Assembly: GCA_905216145.1 (NCBI GenBank)
Contig: CAJMST010000004.1
Span: 82,875-146,874, forward strand
DNA from: an uncultured bacterium
Lineage (GTDB): Bacteria > Actinomycetota > Coriobacteriia > Coriobacteriales > Coriobacteriaceae
Length of the DNA stretch: 64,000 nucleotides
Reading direction: 5' to 3'
A program made the translations under genes and the position numbers. Below, one piece after another: positions 1 through 6,436 of this stretch; the first letter of the stretch is position 1; each line of letters opens with the position of its first letter. A model generated the notes under the pieces. The model did no database searches, was not told the origin of the DNA, and saw nothing but the letters and a program-made list of their open reading frames with translations.

Positions 1-300
1 ATCGTCGAGATGTGCAAACTGGACGGCGACGACGCCGCCAAGCGCCGTGTATGCGAGATCGCGCTGGAGGCCAAGCCGGGATTCCTTAAGACATCGACTG
101 GCAGAAGCTTTGGCGGTGCTAAGCTCGAGGACGTGCGGCTGATGCACGAGGTGCTCGGCGATGCCGTGGCAATCAAGGCGGCGGGCGGTATCCATAATTA
201 CGAAGAGGCTTGCGCATTCATCGAGGCCGGCGCCAGCGCGTTAGGTGCATCGGCGGGCATCGCGATCGTCGAGGGCACACCGACGGATGAGCGTCGCTAG
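1..300 (+). CDS. deoC: deoxyribose-phosphate aldolase, C-terminal part
   Basis: The window begins inside this gene; only the last 99 codons are present and the frame is open from base 1. The enzyme cleaves 2-deoxyribose 5-phosphate into glyceraldehyde 3-phosphate and acetaldehyde during deoxynucleoside breakdown in the cytoplasm. Seen here are the Schiff-base lysine in FLKTSTGRSFGGA and the second active-site lysine in AIKAAGGI, in the order and spacing of DeoC TIM barrels. The C-terminus (GTPTDERR) is short, as usual. A gap of about 150 bases separates it from the next gene. Assignment is secure for the visible part; the N-terminal half cannot be judged. Confidence 0.9.
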   Translation: MVEMCKLDGDDAAKRRVCEIALEAKPGFLKTSTGRSFGGAKLEDVRLMHEVLGDAVAIKAAGGIHNYEEACAFIEAGASALGASAGIAIVEGTPTDERR

Positions 301-449
301 CAGACGTATTTGACCTGAGCGATAAAGCTTCACGACCACACGCCGTTCATGTTCGGGACAATATGACATTTTTCCCGTTGTAAACGGAGTCGCGATGGGT
401 GTTCTGTATGATGGCTCAGACAAGGTTGTTCAATGACAGGGAGGCATAT

Positions 450-1292
450 ATGGCAATCAAAGCCATCGCGATGGATATCGACGGTACGCTCACCAACGAT
501 CAGAAAGTGATTAGCCCGCGTACGCGCGAGAAGCTGCTCGCGGCGCAGGAGTCGGGCATTAAGCTCATTTTGGCTTCGGGCCGTCCCGCATGGGGGCTGC
601 ACGCCTTGGCGCAAGAGCTCGACCTTCAAAACCATGACGGTCTGCTGGTGGCCTTTAACGGCGCACACGTCGTCGATGCCCAGACCGACGAGGTGCTGTT
701 CGATCAGGCTATGCCTGCCGACGAATTGCATCGCCTGATTGATCACCTGCGTAATTTTGACGTGATCCCTATGATTTCGCTCGGTCGCGATTTGCACGTC
801 GAGGACTCGTACCATTGCATGATCACGCTGCCTGACGGCTCGCAGAAGAATATCGTCAAGTATGAGCGCGACGCGTGCGATCTTAAGATTCGCGAGGTGG
901 AGAGCCTGCATGAGGTCGCTGATGCTTATCCCGTGGACAAGCTGCTGACGGCGGGCGATCCGGCCTACCTGCAGGCGCATTACGAGGAGATGTATGCGCC
1001 CTTTAAGCAGACGCTTTCGGGCATGTTTACGGCCGACTGGTACTTTGAGTACACGGCGCCCGGTATCGACAAGGCCCGCGCACTCGAGGGTGCCCTGCCC
1101 AAGCTCGGCATCGATGCCAGTGAGGTCGTATCGTTTGGCGACGGCCAGAACGACAAGTCCATGATTGAGTGGGCCGGCACCGGTGTTGCCATGGGTAACG
1201 CCGTCGAAGAGGTTAAGGCTGTAGCCCAGATGGTGACCGCCGATAACAACGAAGATGGCATTGCGGTGACGCTGGATAAGCTGCTGGGTTAG
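450..1292 (+). CDS. Cof-type HAD family sugar-phosphate phosphatase
   Basis: A 280-residue cytoplasmic HAD hydrolase of the Cof/YidA type, which removes phosphate from sugar phosphates or other small metabolites. Motif I is DIDGTL near the N-terminus with the nucleophilic aspartate; motif IV is SFGDGQNDKSM near residue 230; the large cap between them fits subclass IIB. The start at 450 is chosen because GGGAGG lies just upstream and translation then begins MAIKAIAMDIDGTL; upstream in-frame ATGs give a tail without family resemblance. Length matches the family. Substrate cannot be predicted. A second HAD gene follows after a hairpin terminator. Confidence 0.88.
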   Translation: MAIKAIAMDIDGTLTNDQKVISPRTREKLLAAQESGIKLILASGRPAWGLHALAQELDLQNHDGLLVAFNGAHVVDAQTDEVLFDQAMPADELHRLIDHLRNFDVIPMISLGRDLHVEDSYHCMITLPDGSQKNIVKYERDACDLKIREVESLHEVADAYPVDKLLTAGDPAYLQAHYEEMYAPFKQTLSGMFTADWYFEYTAPGIDKARALEGALPKLGIDASEVVSFGDGQNDKSMIEWAGTGVAMGNAVEEVKAVAQMVTADNNEDGIAVTLDKLLG

Positions 1293-1315
1293 AATCGCCG
1301 ATTAATGCATGGCTC

Positions 1316-1341
1316 GGGCGCCTGCTTGCGGGCGTCCTTTT
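1316..1341 (+). terminator. intrinsic terminator
   Basis: A 10-bp stem (1316-1325 with 1328-1337, two G:U pairs) is followed by four T. It lies between the two HAD genes and inside the longer possible reading of the second, which argues for the GTG start at 1357. The T tract is short, so read-through is likely. Confidence 0.55.
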
Positions 1342-1356
1342 GTTAGGGAGGGTGCC

Positions 1357-2016
1357 GTGTCCGCATTTCCGTTCGACGCCGTTATCTTTGACATGGACGG
1401 CGTCATTGTCGATACCGAGTATTACTACTTGGGCGAGACTGCCGCGTTTGCCAAGGAGCTTGGGCTTAATCTGACTCAAGAGGAGTTGAATGGGCAGGTC
1501 GGTACCTCGCATCAGTTCTTCCTGCATATGCTGGTCGATTGGTTTGAGCGCGCCGGTAAGGGGCACTTCACTGGCGAGGAAGCGTTGGCCCGTTGGGACG
1601 AGTGGGCGCATAAGCGTCCGCGTGACTATCAGGCTTTGATTAACCCAGGCGCCGTGGATACGATTCGAGAGCTGCCGCGCCGTGGCGTTCGCGTGGCGCT
1701 TGCCAGCTCGTCTCCCATGGTTAGCATCGAGGAAGTGCTCAACGCATGCGGGCTGTCTGATGCCTTTGAGTATGTGGTGAGCGGCGAGCAGTTTAAGGAG
1801 AGCAAACCCGAGCCCGACATCTACCTGCATGCGCTGGACCTGCTGGGGCTGCCCGCGAATCGCTGCTGCTGCGTTGAGGATTCCGTTCCGGGCATTACCG
1901 CGGGTAAGCGAGCCGGCCTGACGGTTATTGCCAAGCGCGAGGAGCGCTTTGGCTTTAGCCAGGATGCCGCGGACAAGATTATCGACCAGCTGCCGGAGCT
2001 GCTGGAACTCGCGTAG
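1357..2016 (+). CDS. HAD superfamily hydrolase, beta-phosphoglucomutase-like
   Basis: A 219-residue subclass IA HAD protein. Motif I FDMDGVIVDTE gives the nucleophile and acid/base aspartates; motif II is the serine in ALASSSP; motif III is the lysine in ESKPEPDIY; motif IV is VEDSVPGI. The set is typical of beta-phosphoglucomutase and related sugar-phosphate phosphatases. The GTG at 1357 is preferred over the ATG at 1309 because AGGGAGGG lies directly upstream and the longer form would run through a terminator hairpin. The protein probably acts on a sugar phosphate; mutase versus phosphatase activity cannot be decided from sequence alone. Confidence 0.85.
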   Translation: MSAFPFDAVIFDMDGVIVDTEYYYLGETAAFAKELGLNLTQEELNGQVGTSHQFFLHMLVDWFERAGKGHFTGEEALARWDEWAHKRPRDYQALINPGAVDTIRELPRRGVRVALASSSPMVSIEEVLNACGLSDAFEYVVSGEQFKESKPEPDIYLHALDLLGLPANRCCCVEDSVPGITAGKRAGLTVIAKREERFGFSQDAADKIIDQLPELLELA

Positions 2017-2075
2017 ATTCTGGGCGGCATTGTTGTCACAACAGTGGTTCCGTTGGCATAAGAGAGGGGCGCGCT

Positions 2076-2939
2076 ATGGCATTTAACGTGAGCGCACTGG
2101 GGTTTGGCGACAACGTCGTCGACCGCTACGAGCATATTCGCACGATGTATCCGGGTGGCAATGCGGTGAACTTTGCCGTGTATGCCAAGAAATGCGGAGC
2201 CGCGCGCTCCGCGTATATGGGCATCTTTGGTAATGACGCTGCTGCCGAGCACGTGATTGCGAGTCTTGAGGATGAGGACGTTGAACTAGCCAAATGCAAG
2301 CAGCTCATCGGTGAGAATGGTGCTGCGCGCGTGACCGTCGTTAACGGCGACCGTGTTTTCCTTGGCTCCAATGAGGGTGGCATCCGTGGTGATGCTCGCT
2401 ATGTGCTCGATCGCTTTGACCTTGCGTACATGAAGCAGTTCGACGTAGTCCACTCGGGCAACTATTGCTTTACCGAGCGTGAACTTCCCAAGTTGAAGGC
2501 CGCGGGCATCACGGTTTCGTTTGACTTCTCGGACGATTCGACCGACGAGTACTACGAGCAGATTGCTCCCTACGTTGACTTCGCATTCTTTAGCGCGGCA
2601 GACGCCGCGAGCGAGGATGAGATTCGCGAGCGTCTGGCATGGGTGAGGGGTCTAGGTCCGCGTTTCGTATCGGCAACGGCTGGCGCTGAGGGCTGCATTG
2701 CCTATGATGGCGATCGTTATTACCGCCAACTGGCTAAACCGGTAACGGAAATGAAGGACACCATGGGTGCGGGTGACTCGTTCCTGACTTCGTTCTTGAT
2801 GTGCTATCTCGATTCCGCCAAGCGTGGCGAGGATGGTGCCGAGGCCATCGAGCGTGCACTCGACTTTGCTGCCGGGTTTGCCTCGACCGTGTGCGGCATG
2901 GAAGGCTCCTGGGGCCATGGAGTGCCGATTTCCGAATAG
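2076..2939 (+). CDS. frlD: PfkB family kinase, fructoselysine 6-kinase-like
   Basis: A 287-residue ribokinase-fold sugar kinase. The N-terminus (GDNVVDRY then PGGNAVNFAVYAKKCG) and the C-terminal anion-hole motif DTMGAGDSF with the catalytic aspartate are laid out as in FrlD, which phosphorylates fructoselysine (a Maillard product) at C6. The middle, HSGNYCFTERELPKLKAAG followed by FDFSDD, also resembles FrlD more than ribokinase or fructokinase. No frlB-type deglycase is visible in the window, so the substrate remains an inference. A hairpin follows the stop, then the AT-rich element at 2985. Confidence 0.7.
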   Translation: MAFNVSALGFGDNVVDRYEHIRTMYPGGNAVNFAVYAKKCGAARSAYMGIFGNDAAAEHVIASLEDEDVELAKCKQLIGENGAARVTVVNGDRVFLGSNEGGIRGDARYVLDRFDLAYMKQFDVVHSGNYCFTERELPKLKAAGITVSFDFSDDSTDEYYEQIAPYVDFAFFSAADAASEDEIRERLAWVRGLGPRFVSATAGAEGCIAYDGDRYYRQLAKPVTEMKDTMGAGDSFLTSFLMCYLDSAKRGEDGAEAIERALDFAAGFASTVCGMEGSWGHGVPISE

Positions 2940-2945
2940 GTGAGC

Positions 2946-2981
2946 AGTCCCGGGGAGTCGAATTGTCGCCTCCCTGGGACT
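2946..2981. terminator. hairpin after the frlD-like gene
   Basis: A 12-bp stem with one G:U pair (2946-2957 with 2970-2981) and a 12-base loop sits just behind the stop codon. No clear T tract follows on either strand, so it may be a weak terminator or an mRNA 3'-end stabiliser. Confidence 0.4.
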
Positions 2982-2984
2982 CCA

Positions 2985-3212
2985 TGGACAAAAAATGCTA
3001 AATATGAGTAATGTCACTAATTTAGTAACAGCGAAATTAAGCTTTTGAGGGCCTAGTTGGGTGTCTGCGAGCGATTAAAACCTGCTAAAAATGACTTTAA
3101 CCACCTTAAAGTGCCTTGATAATGGATAGCTGTACATTATCAAGGCGCTATTTTGCCGTAAAATAATGTGACTGGATTTGCAACAGAACTCATATTTGGC
3201 ATTTTTTGTCCA
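2985..3212. mobile_element. MITE-like AT-rich element with terminal inverted repeats
   Basis: The two ends are 25-base inverted repeats with one mismatch: 2985-3009 begins TGGACAAAAAATGC and 3188-3212 is its reverse complement. The roughly 180 bases between them are clearly more AT-rich than the flanks, encode nothing credible, and contain a perfect 12-bp inner hairpin (3113-3124 with 3135-3146) followed by ATTTT that can terminate transcription arriving from the left. A small non-coding element with terminal repeats fits a MITE. No transposase gene or clear target duplication was seen. It lies between converging genes. Confidence 0.6.
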
Positions 3213-3218
3213 CCGGGG

Positions 3219-4001
3219 CTAGCGAAGGTCAAAAACAGAGTGCGCATTTGTTAAAACTGCCGACTCGATGCGCTTTGCGTCACAATTTTTGAGCGAGGCG
3301 ATGCGTTCTGAGGTCCTTGTGAGCGATTTGATGAGCGACTGCGCGCTTGTTTCTGTGTTTGCCTCCGCTGGTGCATCGGTCTCGAGCAGTAAACGATCGA
3401 GTGGAATCTGTCGTGCGTATTCGCGTCCTCGTTTAGACGCGAGCATGCGTTCGTTGACGGAAAAATAACAGCCCGCATCACGCGCGCGGACGAGTTCGTC
3501 CGAAGTGCCGCTAAACCAGTGGAAGATGATAACGGGGGAGTCGGGGTTTGGGATGAGTAGTCCATGCGATTCGAGGACGTCCAGTACGGCTCCTGCCGAA
3601 CGAACGGCGTGAATTGATATCACGCGCCCGGTAAGAGGATGCTGCACGAGTGTATCGCAGAGCCGGTCAAATGCCTGTATTTGTAGCGGCTCACTTCCGG
3701 CAAAGCGTGCGGAAAAGTCGAGTCCCACCTCGCCGATGTAGCGCTCTTGGGCAGCAACTTCGCAAAGCAGATCGACTTCGGCAGGACCGCAGCGGCCGTC
3801 GGCGAGCCACCAGGGGTGGAGCCCAACGCCAGCGATGATGCCTGGTAGGCGACGGGCGCGCTCGTTTGCGGCCGAAAAGTCGCGTGGGTCGACCCCGCAG
3901 TCGAAGAGCCCCAGACCCAACGCCGCCGACTCACTGGCTGCAGCATCGGGGCCGAGCATCAAATCAAGATGACAATGCGTGTCAAAGAATTGCGGTTCCA
4001 T
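3219..4001 (-). CDS. TatD family metal-dependent hydrolase (DNase)
   Basis: A 260-residue TIM-barrel amidohydrolase of the TatD family, whose characterised members are Mg-dependent 3'-5' DNases/RNases involved in DNA repair and turnover. Metal ligands are all visible: DTHCH at 7-11, E91 in GEVGLD, H131, H161 in FHWFSG and D209 in LLLETDAP. Length equals the family norm. It lies 14 bases downstream of tcdA on the same strand, so the two are probably co-transcribed. It could equally be called a YcfH-type hydrolase; paralogues cannot be told apart here. Confidence 0.88.
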   Translation of the reverse strand: MEPQFFDTHCHLDLMLGPDAAASESAALGLGLFDCGVDPRDFSAANERARRLPGIIAGVGLHPWWLADGRCGPAEVDLLCEVAAQERYIGEVGLDFSARFAGSEPLQIQAFDRLCDTLVQHPLTGRVISIHAVRSAGAVLDVLESHGLLIPNPDSPVIIFHWFSGTSDELVRARDAGCYFSVNERMLASKRGREYARQIPLDRLLLETDAPAEANTETSAQSLIKSLTRTSERIASLKNCDAKRIESAVLTNAHSVFDLR

Positions 4002-4015
4002 CGCAGGACATCCTG

Positions 4016-4813
4016 CTAGTCCAGGCGTTGGCCGTCGGCGCGTACGCGCTCGGTGCCGCGCCCGCTGATCTGGCGGATAACCTCGCCGGCGATTATCTGA
4101 CCCATGATGGGCGGCATAAAACTGGCGGTGCCCAACTCGGTGCGCTCGTGGATATTGGAAGGGTCGCGGGGCTGTGTCTTAACCGATTCCTCGCAGCTAA
4201 ACAGTACATGTAGGCTCTTGATGCCGCGCTTCTTACATTCTTTGCGCATGATGCGGCTCATGGGGTCACGTACCGTATCGAAAATGTCGGCAAAGCGGAG
4301 GCACTCGGGATGGAGCTTGTTGGCCCCGCCCATGGAGCTAACCAAACGAATGCCGTGGTCCTGAGCATATTTGGCAATGGTAAGCTTGGCCGAGATGGTG
4401 TCGATGGCGTCGACGACGTAGTCGAGCTTGCCACCCGTCTGCTCCAAAACGCTCGCGAAGAACTCGTCGATGTTGTCGCTCAGCAGGTATTCGGTGCGCT
4501 TGATGACGGTGGCGGCAGGGTTGATGTCATGGATCATGGCCTCCATGACATCAACTTTACGCTTGCCGATGGTGCTGTGAAACGCGATGGCCTGACGGTT
4601 GATATTGCTGGGCGCAATGATGTCTTTATCCAGAATTACGAAATGGCCGATGCCGCCGCGGGCGAGCGCTTCGCAGCAGTTAGAGCCCACGCCGCCGCAG
4701 CCGAGCACCAACACCGTGGCGTCGGCGAGCTTGTCGAGCGCCTCGCGCCCCATGATGATCTCGAGCTTGGTGTCGCGCGTCTCGACGGGAGCGGCGACTG
4801 CGGTTTCGGTCAT
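4016..4813 (-). CDS. tcdA: tRNA threonylcarbamoyladenosine dehydratase
   Basis: A 265-residue E1-like ThiF/MoeB-fold enzyme. TcdA (CsdL) uses ATP to cyclise t6A37 to ct6A in tRNAs reading ANN codons. The nucleotide loop GCGGVGS is at 38-44, followed by the acidic ILDKD and NINRQ at 70-74; the middle has VVDAID and SSMGGANK. The C-terminal TELGTASFMPPIMGQIIAGEVIR region is characteristic of TcdA rather than ThiF or MoeB. A GGAGG motif lies just before the ATG, and a perfect TATAAT at 4859-4864 on the minus strand gives a likely promoter. The tatD-like gene follows closely. Confidence 0.87.
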   Translation of the reverse strand: MTETAVAAPVETRDTKLEIIMGREALDKLADATVLVLGCGGVGSNCCEALARGGIGHFVILDKDIIAPSNINRQAIAFHSTIGKRKVDVMEAMIHDINPAATVIKRTEYLLSDNIDEFFASVLEQTGGKLDYVVDAIDTISAKLTIAKYAQDHGIRLVSSMGGANKLHPECLRFADIFDTVRDPMSRIMRKECKKRGIKSLHVLFSCEESVKTQPRDPSNIHERTELGTASFMPPIMGQIIAGEVIRQISGRGTERVRADGQRLD

Positions 4814-4858
4814 AGATATCCTCCGATGGGGAAGTAATTAACGTAATTGGCTATCGCC

Positions 4859-4864
4859 ATTATA
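4859..4864 (-). promoter_or_regulatory. -10 element for tcdA
   Basis: TATAAT on the minus strand, 46 bases before the tcdA start codon. No convincing -35 hexamer was found at the right distance. Confidence 0.5.
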
Positions 4865-4901
4865 GGTATTATTCTGCCTCCATTTGAGGCCTTGGGGCAT
4901 G

Positions 4902-4930
4902 TTGAAATGAAGCGGGGATTCGCATAAGAT
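4902..4930 (+). promoter_or_regulatory. promoter of the candidate antisense RNA
   Basis: TTGAAA (4902-4907), a 17-base spacer and TAAGAT (4925-4930) form a good sigma70-type promoter pointing right, into a stretch without any plus-strand reading frame and towards the terminator at 5001-5025. Confidence 0.5.
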
Positions 4931-4936
4931 TGAAGC

Positions 4937-5030
4937 AGATGGCACCCGTGGCCGCGGGTTGGCCAACTCCGAAACACGTTTATGGCGTGAGAAGTGGCCG
5001 TCTTCGCATTACGCGGGGGCGGCTATTTCA
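4937..5030 (+). ncRNA. candidate antisense RNA of a type I toxin locus
   Basis: Predicted transcript of about 95 nt from the promoter at 4902-4930. It contains a small hairpin (ACCCG with CGGGT near 4944-4959) and ends in an 11-bp stem whose arms are near 5000-5010 and 5016-5026, with several G:U pairs that make it stable only in plus-strand RNA, followed by a T-rich tail. Its 3' end overlaps the stop codon of the small hydrophobic peptide encoded on the opposite strand at 5023-5109. Convergent transcripts overlapping at their 3' ends are the arrangement of TxpA/RatA-type systems. The RNA is a prediction from sequence only. Confidence 0.45.
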
Positions 5031-5109
5031 TTCGACCTCCAATGTGGATGCCGAGCTCCACAGCCGCGATTACAAGCAATAACAACGTCAGGACATCGTC
5101 AATACTCAT
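5023..5109 (-). CDS. 28-residue hydrophobic peptide, candidate type I toxin
   Basis: The peptide starts MSIDDVLTLLLLVIAAVEL and ends HIGGRMK: a short acidic N-terminus, one membrane-spanning stretch and a basic tail, which is the build of holin-like type I toxins (TxpA/Fst style). A strong Shine-Dalgarno AAGGAGA stands 7 bases before the ATG, which makes chance translation unlikely. A TACAAT box at 5162-5167 could drive it with a leader of about 45 bases. The gene converges on a predicted small RNA that overlaps its 3' end. No family was recognised by residue-level similarity; the toxin call rests on size, hydrophobicity, ribosome site and antisense context. A harmless small membrane protein is the alternative. 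Confidence 0.5.
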   Translation of the reverse strand: MSIDDVLTLLLLVIAAVELGIHIGGRMK

Positions 5110-5161
5110 AGTCCATCTCCTTCTCTGGTAGAGGGGAGCTGGCCCATCTGCTTCTAACGGT

Positions 5162-5167
5162 ATTGTA
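5162..5167 (-). promoter_or_regulatory. -10 element for the small peptide gene
   Basis: TACAAT on the minus strand lies about 53 bases before the peptide start; the -35 region is weak. Just downstream, 5144-5154 is an exact inverted copy of the 11 bases at 4932-4942, so the presumed 5' ends of both converging transcripts share GAAGCAGATGG. Confidence 0.35.
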
Positions 5168-5212
5168 ACTAAAAGCGAACGAGTGTTCTATGGCTATTGC
5201 TGAATTAGATAA

Positions 5213-5242
5213 TTAGACAAACATCTAAATATCGAGTATAGT
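5213..5242 (+). promoter_or_regulatory. promoter and operator of the ArsR/SdpI pair
   Basis: The dyad TTAGA-N6-TCTAA (5213-5228) covers the -35 hexamer TTAGAC (5213-5218); 18 bases further is TATAGT (5237-5242). A repressor dyad on the -35 box immediately before an ArsR gene fits autorepression. Confidence 0.6.
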
Positions 5243-5276
5243 GTGCGCGTCGAACGAACTGGTGAGAGGAGGTTCT

Positions 5277-5555
5277 ATGCCGGGAGAGGGTTTTAAGGCA
5301 CTTGCCGATCCAACGCGGCGGCGCATCTTGGAACTGCTGCGTGAGGGCAATTGCACGGCCGGAGAGCTTGCCGAGCATTTTGACATTAGCAAGCCGTCAT
5401 TGAGCCATCACTTGGCGACGCTCAAAAACGCCGGGTTGGTGACCGATGAACGTCATGGCCAAAACATCGTTTACAGCTTAAACACCACCGTCATGCAGGA
5501 CTTGATCGGTTGGTTTATGGGCTTTACAAACACGGAAGGTGATAAGGATGAATAA
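5277..5555 (+). CDS. ArsR family repressor, SdpR-like
   Basis: A 92-residue winged-helix DNA-binding protein. The motif FKALADPTRRRILELL opens the domain, and the recognition helix region is DISKPSLSHHLATLKNAGLV. It lacks the ELCVCDL-type metal-binding cysteines of ArsR/SmtB sensors, and its size matches SdpR, the autorepressor of the Bacillus sdpRI operon. The start at 5277 follows AGAGGAGG; an upstream ATG at 5241 lies inside the promoter. The next gene overlaps its stop and encodes an SdpI-family membrane protein, so the pair is probably a signal-responsive immunity module. Confidence 0.85.
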   Translation: MPGEGFKALADPTRRRILELLREGNCTAGELAEHFDISKPSLSHHLATLKNAGLVTDERHGQNIVYSLNTTVMQDLIGWFMGFTNTEGDKDE

Positions 5556-6252
5556 CGAAAACAAGGGCATTCACCCCACGGGGGTATCGTCGCGCGTGTG
5601 GATTGCGCTGGTCGCTCTGTGCGTCGCCAATGTCGTAGCGCACCTCATGGTGATGCCGAGCTTGCCTGCGCAGATTCCCACGCACTGGGGCGCGAACGGC
5701 GCCGTCGACGGTTGGGGTCCTAGCTGGATGGCCTCCGCGCTCGGCGTGCTGCCTCTGGCGCTTCTCGCAATGTTCTGCGTGGTGCCGCGCATCGACCCCA
5801 AAGGTGAGGCATATCGAACCTCGGGCAAGTTCTACCAGGGCTTCGTAATCGCCTTCACCTTGTTCATGTGCGCCATAAGCTGGCTGGGAGAGCTTACGGT
5901 CTGGGGCGTGGTGCCGGCGGTTGGTTCGGTTAACGTGCTGATTTCCGGTGTTGTCGGTTTGCTGTTCATCGGCGTAGGCAACTACTTGCCGCGTGTGAAG
6001 CAGAACTATACGCTCGGTATCAAGACACCTTGGGCGCTTGCCGATCCCGAGAACTGGCGCCGTACGCAGCGTTTTGGCGGCGCCTGCTTTATGGTGCTGG
6101 GTATTGGCCTGATTGTGATGGGCGTGGCGGGTAGCGTGCTTTCGAGTGAAGTCGTCGCCGCGGTGATTGCGGTTCTGGCGTTTGGTTCGGTTGGAGCCGT
6201 CTACGTCTACTCGTATCTGTTGTGGCGCAAATCGCAGCGAGCCGCTCGTTAA
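5548..6252 (+). CDS. SdpI family membrane protein
   Basis: A 234-residue integral membrane protein with about six hydrophobic segments. The N-terminal half holds the DUF1648 signature (PAQIPTHWGANGAVDGWG) and the C-terminal half the SdpI signature (GNYLPRVKQNYTLGIKTPWAL then NWRRTQRFGG). In Bacillus, SdpI protects against the SDP toxin and sequesters the repressor SdpR at the membrane. The ATG at 5548 overlaps the stop of the ArsR gene, giving translational coupling. No toxin gene like sdpC is nearby, so this may serve immunity to foreign peptides or envelope sensing. Confidence 0.87.
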   Translation: MNNENKGIHPTGVSSRVWIALVALCVANVVAHLMVMPSLPAQIPTHWGANGAVDGWGPSWMASALGVLPLALLAMFCVVPRIDPKGEAYRTSGKFYQGFVIAFTLFMCAISWLGELTVWGVVPAVGSVNVLISGVVGLLFIGVGNYLPRVKQNYTLGIKTPWALADPENWRRTQRFGGACFMVLGIGLIVMGVAGSVLSSEVVAAVIAVLAFGSVGAVYVYSYLLWRKSQRAAR

Positions 6253-6317
6253 GGTTGCGGAAAACTAGCGTACGCAGTTCATAGTATGTTCCGGGGGACT
6301 TTTCCCAGGTAGTATTA

Positions 6318-6345
6318 GGGGGTGTGGGCAACCATGCCCCTTTTT
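6318..6345 (+). terminator. intrinsic terminator after the SdpI gene
   Basis: GGGG/CCCC hairpin with a GCAA loop and a bulge, followed by five T at 6341-6345. Confidence 0.7.
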
Positions 6346-6436
6346 CGTTACGTTTCAGAGCTGGTTTTCTCATTTCGTTTCCACTAAAGCGAATCAAGAA
6401 TAGGGAAACAGCAGGTAGAAAGGATAGAACAGACAT

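Noticed and set aside
3268..3468. 66-codon plus-strand frame in the tatD-like gene
   Set aside because: Antisense shadow of a conserved gene with intact catalytic residues.
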